Positions 1 to 5,316 are shown, counted from the stretch's first letter. The stretch: 5,716 nt of DNA from Burkholderiales bacterium (GCA_020348765.1 CP070753.1:1628850-1634565), one strand, 5' to 3'. Notes: a model not told the origin generated them from the letters alone. Made by a program: numbers and translations.

Positions 1-931
1 AGAAACAACCCAGGCCCCACAGCATGACGCCGATCACCAGCGACGGCCAGACCCAGCCGATGACCTGGGTGCCGAAGGCCCAGACGGCCACGCCGCCGAG
101 CATCGCCGCCAGCGCTGCGGCCACGGCGCGATCGGCACCGGCTCGACCGATGTAGCGCACGACCAGGGCATTGCCGAGCACGCCGAATATGCCGAACAGC
201 AGGAACAGCGCCGCGATCTGCGGCGGCTCGGCGGCGGTCAGGCGTGCCACCGACGGCGCGATGTAGGACAGCAGCACGAACTGGCCGGCGCCCGAGACCA
301 GGGTCACGACCAGCACCAGGCGCAGTGCGCGGCTTGCCGCGACTGCCCGCCAGGACGCCAGCGACAGCGGCGGCACGGTCAGTCCGGCCGGCGTCGTGCG
401 CCACACGGCCACGCAGCCGAGCACCGCCAGGACCGCGACCAGTGCGAAGCTCCAGCGCCAGCCGAAATAGGCGGCGACCAGGTTGCCCAGCGGCATGCCG
501 AGCACCGATGCGATCGACCAGCCGGCGAAGATCGCGGTGACGGCCGCCGCGCGCCGCTCGGGGCCGACGACCAGGCCGATCGTCGCTGCCGCCTGCGGCG
601 TGAAGATGGCCGCCGAGAGCACGGTGCACATGCGCAGCACCGCCAGCGACGCGTAGCCGGGTGCCAGCGCGCATGCGATGTGTCCGATCGCGTACAGCCC
701 GAGCGCGAACAGCAGCAGGCGCCGCCGGTCGATGCGCGACGTGGTCGCGGCCACCAGCGGCGCGCCCAGGCACATGACGGTGGCACCGAGTGCGATCAGC
801 TGCCCGGCAGTGGCCACCGGCACCTGCAGGCCGCGGGCGACATGGTCGAGCATGCCCGGCAGCACCATCACGCCGGTGCCGATCACCAGGTTGCCGAACA
901 GGAGCGCGGCGATCGTGCCGCGCGGGTTCAT
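1..931 (-). CDS. MFS transporter, DHA1-type efflux family (3' end outside window)
   Basis: This is an inner-membrane major facilitator protein, probably a proton-driven exporter of a small metabolite or drug. I translated 310 residues from the ATG at 931 with no stop; relatives are about 390-400 residues, so roughly the last two helices are missing. The frame shows alternating hydrophobic helices. Residues 56-72 (GAPLVAATTSRIDRRRL) are a motif-A-like loop between TM2 and TM3. Residues 138-162 hold the G-W-S-I-A-S-V-L-G-M-P-L-G run followed by FGWRWSF, typical of the AraJ/sugar-efflux-like branch of DHA1. The start overlaps the stop of the upstream dehydrogenase as ATGA, and I see no Shine-Dalgarno of its own, so translation is probably coupled. 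Placement after a hydroxyacid dehydrogenase hints at export of a related acid, but the substrate is unknown. Family call is firm; function is open. Confidence 0.88.
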   Translation of the reverse strand, partial: MNPRGTIAALLFGNLVIGTGVMVLPGMLDHVARGLQVPVATAGQLIALGATVMCLGAPLVAATTSRIDRRRLLLFALGLYAIGHIACALAPGYASLAVLRMCTVLSAAIFTPQAAATIGLVVGPERRAAAVTAIFAGWSIASVLGMPLGNLVAAYFGWRWSFALVAVLAVLGCVAVWRTTPAGLTVPPLSLASWRAVAASRALRLVLVVTLVSGAGQFVLLSYIAPSVARLTAAEPPQIAALFLLFGIFGVLGNALVVRYIGRAGADRAVAAALAAMLGGVAVWAFGTQVIGWVWPSLVIGVMLWGLGCF

Positions 932-1905
932 CGGCCGCTGCGCACCGCGAGCGCCGCCGGGTTGACGATGCCAGTCGGCTTGCCGCCGGCGAAGGCGAGC
1001 AGGTGCTGGAACGCGGTCCCGAAATACAGCTCGTAGCTGTCGCGCTCGACGTAGCCGATGTGCGGCGTGGCCAGCACGCGCGGGTGCGCGATGAGCGGAT
1101 CGCTCTCATCCGCGGGCTCGCGCTCGAACACGTCCAGCGCGGCCATGGCCGGACGACCCGCGTCGAGCGCAGCCAGCAACGCACCCGGCGCGACCAGTTC
1201 GGCGCGACTGGTGTTGACGAAAAGGGCGTCGGGCCGCATGGCCGCCAGGTCGGCCGCGTCGATCATGCCGCGGGTCGACGGCGCGAGCCTCAGGTGCACC
1301 GACAGCACGTCGCAAGCGGCGAAGAAGGCGCCCCGCTCGGACTCGAACGCGATCCCGTCGGCGCCGGCGCGCTCGCGCGAGCCCGCGCCCCCGTGCGCCA
1401 GCACGCGCATGCCGAACGCGGTGCCGTAGCCGGCCACCAGGCGGCCGATGTTGCCGTAGCCGAGGATCCCGAGCGTGCGCCCGCGCACCGTTCGGCCCAG
1501 CCGGCTCTGCCAGCGGCCGGCGCGCAGCGCTTGCGCCTCGGCGACCAGGCCGCGGCTCGCGGCCAGCACCAGCGCCCAGGTCAGTTCGGCCGGCGCCAAC
1601 GGCGAACCGGTGCCGGCCGCGATGGCCACGCCGCGCGCCGTGCACTCGGCTTCGTCGATGTGCCCGCCGGCGCGCCCGGTCTGGCTGATCAGCCGCAGGG
1701 CCGGCAGCCGATCGAGCAGCTCGGCGCCGACCCGGGTGCGCTCGCGAATCAGAACCAGCGCCTCGCGGTCGGCGATGCGCGCCGCGAGCGCGGCCGGATC
1801 GGCGATCGACTCGTTGAGCACCAGCACGTCATGGCCGTCCAGCTGCGCGAAGCAATCCAGGCTGCGAACGCAGTCCTGGTAGTCGTCGAGAATCGCGATT
1901 CGCAT
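928..1905 (-). CDS. D-2-hydroxyacid dehydrogenase family protein
   Basis: This cytoplasmic NAD(P)-dependent oxidoreductase of the D-isomer-specific 2-hydroxyacid dehydrogenase family (325 residues, normal length) interconverts a 2-oxo acid and its D-2-hydroxy acid. The N-terminal substrate domain begins MRIAILDDYQ. The Rossmann domain has GxGxxG at 149-154 (GYGNIG). The catalytic triad is visible: Arg234 in NTSRAE, Glu263 in FEREP and His282 in ATPHIGY. The acidic residue expected at the end of the second beta strand is absent (VLAHGGAGSRER, 169-179), which would permit NADP(H). I chose ATG 1905 because the protein then starts at the conserved MRIAILDDYQ; the frame stays open 19 codons further to 1962, but that extension resembles nothing conserved. 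The ribosome binding site is weak. It lies 93 bp behind dctP on the same strand, so its substrate may be the acid imported by the TRAP system. Exact substrate unknown. Confidence 0.92.
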   Translation of the reverse strand: MRIAILDDYQDCVRSLDCFAQLDGHDVLVLNESIADPAALAARIADREALVLIRERTRVGAELLDRLPALRLISQTGRAGGHIDEAECTARGVAIAAGTGSPLAPAELTWALVLAASRGLVAEAQALRAGRWQSRLGRTVRGRTLGILGYGNIGRLVAGYGTAFGMRVLAHGGAGSRERAGADGIAFESERGAFFAACDVLSVHLRLAPSTRGMIDAADLAAMRPDALFVNTSRAELVAPGALLAALDAGRPAMAALDVFEREPADESDPLIAHPRVLATPHIGYVERDSYELYFGTAFQHLLAFAGGKPTGIVNPAALAVRSGR

Positions 1906-1924
1906 GGCGGGAGCCCAAAGAACG

Positions 1925-1947
1925 GGGGCGAGCCCGCGGCTCGCCCC
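1925..1947 (-). terminator. Stem-loop between dctP and the dehydrogenase (attenuator-like)
   Basis: A perfect 10-bp stem (GGGGCGAGCC at 1925-1934, GGCTCGCCCC at 1938-1947) closes a 3-nt loop. Read in the minus-strand transcript it is followed by CGTTCTTT, a weak U-rich stretch. It sits about 20 nt upstream of the dehydrogenase ATG. It could end part of the dctP transcripts, or protect their 3' ends, so that the binding protein is made in excess over the downstream genes. That role is inference; the stem is read directly. Confidence 0.45.
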
Positions 1948-1961
1948 GACCACTCGGATCA

Positions 1962-1993
1962 CGGCGTCGGCGCCGTCGCGGCGCGCGACGCCG
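1962..1993 (-). terminator. Stem-loop just after the dctP stop codon
   Basis: An 8-bp outer stem (CGGCGTCG 1962-1969 with CGACGCCG 1986-1993) continues into a 5-bp inner stem (GCGCC 1970-1974 with GGCGC 1980-1984), with one bulged G at 1985 and a 5-nt loop. It starts six bases past the dctP stop. No U-tract follows, so it is more likely an mRNA 3'-end stabiliser or processing barrier than a stand-alone terminator. Together with the hairpin at 1925-1947 it fills most of the gap. Confidence 0.4.
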
Positions 1994-1998
1994 AGGCG

Positions 1999-3036
1999 CT
2001 AGGGTTTCGTGTGCTTGCGCACCAGTGCGCGCGCGCCGTCGAGCAGCTTCTGGCCGTCGAAGCCCTTGCCGTTCATCTCCTTGACCCAGCCGTCGTCGAC
2101 CGAGGCCGACGCCTTCCTGAACGGCTCAGCGCCCTTGGCGTCGAGCGTCACGATCGTGTTGCCCACGGCAGTCTTGCGACCCTTGACATCGTTGCCCTGC
2201 TGCACCATGCCCAGCCAGCCCGAAGTCTCCAGGCCCGAGTTGTCATCGATGACCTTCTTCAGATCGGGTGGCAGCGCATCGTACCTGGCCTGGTTCATGG
2301 CCATGATGAACACCGCCGTGTACAGCGACCCGGCCTCGGGCGCGAACTCGAGGTGGTACCTGGCCAGCTCATTGACCTTGACCGCCGGCACCACTTCCCA
2401 CGGAATGACCGCACCACCGATGACGCCCTTGGACAGGGCATCGGGAATGCCCGGCAGCGGCATGCCGACCGGCGTGGCACCGAGCGAGGCCAGCAGCTTC
2501 GTGATCTGCCGGGTCGGGCCGCGCACCTTCAGGCCGCGCAGATCCCCGATCGTCTCGACCTGCCTGCTCTTGGTGTGGATCACGCCGGGCCCGTGCACGT
2601 GCAGCGCCAGCACCTTGACGTCGGCGAACTCGTCCGGCGCATGGGTCTGAACGTACTCCCACAGCGCCTTGGACGTGGCCTCGGCATTGGTCATCATGAA
2701 CGGCAGCTCGAACACCTCGACGCGCGGAAACCGTCCCGCGGTCCAGGCCGGCAGCACCCAGGTGACGTCGGCCACTCCGTCCTTGACCTGGTCATACAGA
2801 TTGTTGGGCTTGCCGCCGAGCTGCATCGCCGGGTAGCGCTCGAACCTGATGCGGCCGCCCGATTCCTTCTCGACCTTGTCCATCCACGGCACGTGCATGT
2901 CCAGCCAGACTGCCGACTGCGGCGGCATGAACGTGTGGAACTTCAGCACCACCTCCTGCGCCCGGGCCGCTGTCGCGCCGGCTGCCGCGGCAGCCAGCGC
3001 CACTGCGGCAGCGATCGCGAGCTTGCGAAAACTCAT
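1999..3036 (-). CDS. dctP: TRAP transporter periplasmic substrate-binding protein (DctP family)
   Basis: This is the soluble periplasmic receptor of a tripartite ATP-independent (TRAP) carboxylate transporter; it captures the substrate and delivers it to DctQ/DctM. The 345 residues match the family. Residues 1-26 form a signal peptide (MSFRK, a long alanine-rich core, then ARA before Gln27). The mature domain starts VVLKFHTFMPPQ. Arg172 in GLKVRGP is the expected conserved arginine that clamps the substrate carboxylate, followed by LGATPVGMPLPGIPDAL, another family hallmark. The run PWEVVPAVKVNELARYHLE is typical of one DctP subgroup. I chose ATG 3036 because GAGGAG lies six bases upstream and the signal peptide begins there; the open frame running on to 3324 is arginine/proline-rich intergenic sequence. 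It is the first gene of a likely minus-strand operon with the dehydrogenase and MFS genes, and is transcribed away from dctQM. Substrate not determinable. Confidence 0.95.
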   Translation of the reverse strand: MSFRKLAIAAAVALAAAAAGATAARAQEVVLKFHTFMPPQSAVWLDMHVPWMDKVEKESGGRIRFERYPAMQLGGKPNNLYDQVKDGVADVTWVLPAWTAGRFPRVEVFELPFMMTNAEATSKALWEYVQTHAPDEFADVKVLALHVHGPGVIHTKSRQVETIGDLRGLKVRGPTRQITKLLASLGATPVGMPLPGIPDALSKGVIGGAVIPWEVVPAVKVNELARYHLEFAPEAGSLYTAVFIMAMNQARYDALPPDLKKVIDDNSGLETSGWLGMVQQGNDVKGRKTAVGNTIVTLDAKGAEPFRKASASVDDGWVKEMNGKGFDGQKLLDGARALVRKHTKP

Positions 3037-3042
3037 CCGTGT

Positions 3043-3048
3043 CTCCTC
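3043..3048 (-). promoter_or_regulatory. Ribosome binding site of dctP
   Basis: GAGGAG on the minus strand, six bases before ATG 3036. It decides the start of dctP over the longer open frame reaching 3324. Confidence 0.8.
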
Positions 3049-3063
3049 GTCGTCGCCGCGCGC

Positions 3064-3080
3064 CGGGGCGCGTCGCCCCG
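3064..3080 (-). promoter_or_regulatory. Small hairpin in the presumed dctP leader
   Basis: A perfect 7-bp stem (CGGGGCG 3064-3070, CGCCCCG 3074-3080) with a 3-nt loop, ending 15 nt ahead of the dctP GAGGAG. It would lie in the 5' leader if the promoter at 3101-3129 is right. It may stabilise the message, or be chance in this GC-rich DNA. Confidence 0.3.
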
Positions 3081-3100
3081 CCCGATCGGCAGAACCGCAG

Positions 3101-3129
3101 ATTCTCTTCGATCCCGGAGCGCCGCTCAA
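3101..3129 (-). promoter_or_regulatory. Candidate sigma-70 promoter for dctP
   Basis: On the minus strand TTGAGC (3129-3124) stands 17 bases from GAGAAT (3106-3101). Each box matches its consensus at four of six positions and the spacing is ideal. It lies in the least GC-rich part of the intergenic region and would give a dctP leader of roughly 57 nt. It is a prediction from pattern only. Confidence 0.3.
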
Positions 3130-3185
3130 TGGGCGTTTCCACCATGGCCGGCCGGCCGATCGGGCCGGGCGGCACGCGTCGTCGC

Positions 3186-3223
3186 GGCGCCGGCGCACGG
3201 CCGCGCGTGCGGGCGCCGGCGCC
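3186..3223. repeat. 11-bp perfect inverted repeat in the divergent region
   Basis: GGCGCCGGCGC (3186-3196) and GCGCCGGCGCC (3213-3223) are perfect reverse complements separated by 16 bases. Both arms are themselves built from GGCGCC palindromes, so the local composition makes such repeats easy to form. It could be a leader hairpin for dctQ or a protein-binding site; nothing in the sequence decides this. Confidence 0.4.
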
Positions 3224-3247
3224 GGCGATCGGCGATGCGGGCTGTGC

Positions 3248-3317
3248 GACACTTCGGGCTTCCTGCGCCCGGCGCCAGACGCTTCGGGCTTCCCGAACCG
3301 GGCGCCGGACACTTCGG
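3248..3317. repeat. 30-bp imperfect tandem repeat upstream of dctQ (2.3 copies)
   Basis: Units start with GAC at 3248, 3278 and 3308. The first two are 24/30 identical (shared core CTTCGGGCTTCC); the third keeps only the first ten bases before diverging. The period is close to three helical turns, so a protein reading each unit would sit on nearly the same DNA face. The array ends about 40 bp before the dctQ start. It could be a set of operator sites or simply a decayed slippage duplication. Confidence 0.6.
3283..3297. promoter_or_regulatory. Palindromic operator candidate
   Basis: TTCGGG-CTT-CCCGAA is a perfect 6+3+6 dyad inside the second 30-bp unit. The first unit preserves only the left half (TTCGGG at 3253-3258). 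A dimeric regulator could bind here and control dctQM or both divergent arms. No regulator gene is in view to match it to. Confidence 0.3.
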
Positions 3318-3347
3318 TCGCCATGCGCAGCCGCTACCGACGTCGGC

Positions 3348-3353
3348 AGGAGG
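3348..3353 (+). promoter_or_regulatory. Ribosome binding site fixing a TTG start for dctQ
   Basis: AGGAGG lies five bases before TTG 3359 and downstream of the only nearby in-frame ATG (3323), so that ATG would place the site inside the gene. It therefore supports the TTG start. A 10-bp perfect palindrome CCGACGTCGG (3337-3346) ends one base before it. Confidence 0.75.
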
Positions 3354-3358
3354 GCCGC

Positions 3359-3835
3359 TTGCTGATTCGCGTCTTCGATGTCCTGTCCAGGCTGTTCGCG
3401 CTCTATGCCGGCCTGGTGCTGGTGGCCATCACCGGCATGACGGTCTACAGCGTGGTGGGCCGCGACTTCTTCGGCCAGGCCCTGATCGGCGACTTCGAGC
3501 TGGTCCAGGTGGGCATGGCCTGCGCGGTGGCCGCGTTCATGCCGATCTGCCAGTTCAACCGCGGCAACATCCTCGTCGACTTCTTCACCGCCCGCGCCGG
3601 CGAGGCGACCCGCGCCCGGCTCGACCGGCTCGGCGCGTTGCTGCTGGCCCTGATGCTGCTGCTGATCGCCTGGCGCACCGCGCTGGGCGCGATCGAGGCC
3701 TGGGAAACGAACACCGTGTCGATGATGATGGAGTTCCCCGAGTGGGTCGCCTACGGCGCGATCGTGCCGCCGCTGGTGCTGACCGCGCTGATCGCGATCG
3801 CGCAGGCGCTGGGCGCGAGGATCCCGGCGGCATGA
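3359..3835 (+). CDS. dctQ: TRAP transporter small permease subunit (DctQ family)
   Basis: This is the four-helix small membrane subunit of the TRAP transporter; it partners the large subunit DctM in the inner membrane. The 158 residues fit the family. Approximate membrane segments are 13-33, 46-66, 90-110 and 129-151. Family features include VVGRDFFGQALIGDFELVQ around 32-50 (the R-x-x-F and following Glu are typical) and NRGNILVDFFT at 67-77. I start it at TTG 3359 (MLIRVFDVLSRLF) because AGGAGG is correctly spaced; the ATG at 3323 would add a very basic 12-residue leader and put the ribosome site inside the gene. Its stop overlaps an ATG as ATGA, but that ATG opens a 15-codon ORF and not dctM, because the last 41 bp of dctQ begin a 44-bp tandem repeat. 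Confidence 0.9.
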   Translation: MLIRVFDVLSRLFALYAGLVLVAITGMTVYSVVGRDFFGQALIGDFELVQVGMACAVAAFMPICQFNRGNILVDFFTARAGEATRARLDRLGALLLALMLLLIAWRTALGAIEAWETNTVSMMMEFPEWVAYGAIVPPLVLTALIAIAQALGARIPAA

Positions 3836-3879
3836 CGCCGATCGCGCAGGCGCTGGGCGCGAGGATCCCGGCGGCATGA
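3832..3879 (+). other. 15-codon ORF created by the repeat (first)
   Basis: ATG 3832 overlaps the dctQ stop as ATGA and reads MTPIAQALGARIPAA before TGA 3877-3879. The peptide joins the first five residues of DctM to the last ten of DctQ. AGGA at 3818-3821 is ten bases upstream. Ribosomes ending dctQ could restart here. It is likely a by-product of the duplication and its peptide need not have a function. Confidence 0.35.
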
Positions 3880-3923
3880 CGCCGATCGCGCAGGCGCTGG
3901 GTGCGAGGATCCCGGCGGCATGA
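3876..3923 (+). other. 15-codon ORF created by the repeat (second)
   Basis: ATG 3876 overlaps the stop of the first small ORF and encodes the same peptide, MTPIAQALGARIPAA. Its TGA (3921-3923) overlaps the dctM ATG. It is in a different frame from both neighbours in the chain. Whether it is translated is unknown; if it is, it would feed ribosomes to dctM. Confidence 0.35.
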
Positions 3924-5239
3924 CGCCGATCGCGCTCGCGCTGGCGATCTTCGCCGTGATGCTGGTGATGATGGCGGTCCGGATCCCGATCGGGGTCGCG
4001 ATGTTCGCCGCCGGTTCGTTCGGCTACCTGGCCCAGACCGACTGGGGCCCGTATGCCAACTTCCTGAAGAGCCTGGCACATGCGCGCTTCTCGACCTACG
4101 ACCTGTCGGTGATACCGCTGTTCCTGCTGATGGGCCAGTTCGCCAGCCAGGGCGGACTGTCACGCGCGCTGTTCCGGTTCGCCGCCGGGTTGCTGGGCCG
4201 GCTCAAGGGGGGGCTGTCGATGGCCTCGATCGTGGCCTGTGCGGCGTTCGGCGCCGTGTGCGGCTCATCGGTGGCCACGGCGGCGACGCTCAGCTCGGTG
4301 GCACTGCCGGAAATGGCGCGCCACGGCTACTCGGGACGGCTGTCGACCGCGACGCTGGCCGCTGGCGGCACGCTCGGCATCATGGTGCCGCCGTCGGTGA
4401 TCCTGGTGATCTACGGCATCCTGACCGAGCAGAACATCGCCAAGCTGTTCGCCGCGGCGATGCTGCCGGCACTGATCATGATCGCCGGCTGCATGATCGC
4501 GATCGGCGCCTATGTACGGCTGGTGCCCGGTCACGTCCCGGACCATGACCAGGTCGAGCGCGCCAGCCTGCGCAGCGCGCTCGCGGGTGTGGCGCCGATC
4601 GGGCTGATCTTCGTGCTGGTGTTCGGCGGCATCTACGGCGGCGTGTTCACGCCGACCGAAGGCGCGGCGATCGGCGCACTGGCCACCTTCGTCGTGGCGC
4701 TGGCCCGGCGCGAACTGGGCCTGGCCGGCATCGCGACCAGCTTCTACCTGACCGCGCAGAGCTCGGCGATGATCTTCCTGATCTTCCTCGGCGCCGACGT
4801 GATGAACTCGGCGCTGGCGCTGACCCAGGTGCCGAACCAGCTGGCGGAGGGCATCGGCGCGCTCGGCATCCCGCCGCTGGCGATCGTCGCGATCATCCTG
4901 CTGGTGTACATCGCGCTCGGCTGCGTGATGGACGAGCTGTCGGTGATCCTGCTGACGATGCCGATCTTCTTCCCGATCGTGATGGGGCTGGATTTCGGCA
5001 TGGACTACTCCGAGCAGGCGATCTGGTTCGGCATGCTGGTGCTGATGACGGTCGTGATCGGGCTGCTGACGCCGCCGGTCGGGCTGAACGTGTACATCGT
5101 CAACAGCATGGCCAAGGGCGTGCCGATCGCCGAGAGCTATCGCGGTGTGCTGCCGTTCCTGGTGGTCGGCCTGCTGGCCACGGTTCTGTTGCTGCTGGTG
5201 CCGGAAATCCCGCTCGCGTTCGTGCGGATGATGGACTGA
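3920..5239 (+). CDS. dctM: TRAP transporter large permease subunit (DctM family)
   Basis: This is the large inner-membrane subunit that forms the transport path and couples substrate uptake to the ion gradient (usually sodium in characterised TRAP systems). The 439 residues match family length and are hydrophobic throughout. Hallmarks are GAVCGSSVATAATLSSVALP at 111-130, TLGIMVPPSVILVIYG at 151-166, GVFTPTEGAAIGA at 241-253 and LLTPPVGLNVYIVNSMAKG at 382-400. ATG 3920 is the only start giving MTPIALALAIFAVM in frame; the ATGs at 3832 and 3876 lead into 15-codon ORFs. It has only the AGGA at 3906-3909, ten bases upstream, so restart after the preceding stop is the likely entry route. A run of seven G (4207-4213) lies in codons for Lys-Gly-Gly and is intact here. 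Partner of dctQ and of the divergent dctP. Confidence 0.96.
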   Translation: MTPIALALAIFAVMLVMMAVRIPIGVAMFAAGSFGYLAQTDWGPYANFLKSLAHARFSTYDLSVIPLFLLMGQFASQGGLSRALFRFAAGLLGRLKGGLSMASIVACAAFGAVCGSSVATAATLSSVALPEMARHGYSGRLSTATLAAGGTLGIMVPPSVILVIYGILTEQNIAKLFAAAMLPALIMIAGCMIAIGAYVRLVPGHVPDHDQVERASLRSALAGVAPIGLIFVLVFGGIYGGVFTPTEGAAIGALATFVVALARRELGLAGIATSFYLTAQSSAMIFLIFLGADVMNSALALTQVPNQLAEGIGALGIPPLAIVAIILLVYIALGCVMDELSVILLTMPIFFPIVMGLDFGMDYSEQAIWFGMLVLMTVVIGLLTPPVGLNVYIVNSMAKGVPIAESYRGVLPFLVVGLLATVLLLLVPEIPLAFVRMMD

Positions 5240-5285
5240 GCCGGCGCGCCGCGCAGGTGCGCCGCTCGACGCATGCCGGCGAGCC

Positions 5286-5316
5286 GCCGTCCGGCGAGCG
5301 GGCGCGGCCGGACGGC
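5286..5316. terminator. Candidate bidirectional terminator between convergent genes
   Basis: GCCGTCCGGC (5286-5295) and GCCGGACGGC (5307-5316) form a perfect 10-bp stem with an 11-nt loop, midway in the 85-bp gap between the convergent ends of dctM and the DUF3567 gene. No T-tract follows on either strand, which is common for GC-rich genomes but keeps this a candidate. The rest of the gap holds only a short direct repeat (CCGGCGAGC at 5276-5284 and 5291-5299). Confidence 0.5.

Larger units (their letters stand above)
3037..3358. promoter_or_regulatory. Divergent intergenic control region of dctP and dctQM
   Basis: These 322 bp separate the divergent starts of dctP and dctQ and should carry the promoters for both arms. 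Several frames stay open across it, but the translations are arginine/proline/alanine-rich with no family resemblance, as expected of very GC-rich non-coding DNA. It contains a candidate dctP promoter, a hairpin in the presumed dctP leader, an 11-bp perfect inverted repeat, a 30-bp tandem repeat with a perfect palindrome inside, and CCGACGTCGG (3337-3346) directly ahead of the dctQ ribosome binding site. I found no convincing promoter for dctQ. No regulator gene lies in the window. Confidence 0.7.
3795..3935 (+). repeat. 44-bp tandem repeat at the dctQ/dctM junction (3 copies plus 9 bp)
   Basis: Units occupy 3795-3838, 3839-3882 and 3883-3926, followed by a last 9 bp (CGATCGCGC, 3927-3935). 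The only difference I find between units is C to T at 3902 in the third, which is synonymous in the small ORF it falls in. Each unit carries the last codons of dctQ, AGGA ten bases before an ATG, and the ATGA stop/start overlap. The unit is probably bounded by a 9-bp direct repeat, CGATCGCGC, present both near the dctQ end and at the dctM start, so slippage or unequal exchange between these would create it. The near-identity of units points to recent origin, or to an assembly fault. Confidence 0.95.

Noticed and set aside
3248..3270. Possible sigma-54 promoter (GG-N10-GC spacing) upstream of dctQ
   Set aside because: The bases around the GG and GC do not match TGGCAC and TTGC. In GC-rich DNA the bare spacing is expected often.
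3037..3324. N-terminal extension of DctP by 96 residues to ATG 3324
   Set aside because: The signal peptide and a well-spaced GAGGAG place the start at 3036, and the extension would bury the signal peptide inside the protein.
790..3879. A plus-strand open frame of 1029 codons across the dehydrogenase and dctP genes
   Set aside because: It lies antisense to two well-recognised genes, is rich in Arg, Gly, His and Gln with no domain, and is the kind of open shadow frame high-GC DNA produces. Its last 15 codons are the first small repeat ORF.
2792..4081. A minus-strand open frame of 429 codons across dctP, the divergent region and dctQ
   Set aside because: It is antisense to dctQ and the dctM start and out of frame with dctP. 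The histidine/glutamine-rich, low-complexity translation has no family resemblance.
4207..4213. G7 tract in dctM as a phase-variation switch
   Set aside because: Seven G within Lys-Gly-Gly codons is short and unremarkable in this composition, and the frame is intact. No sign of length variation can be seen in one sequence.
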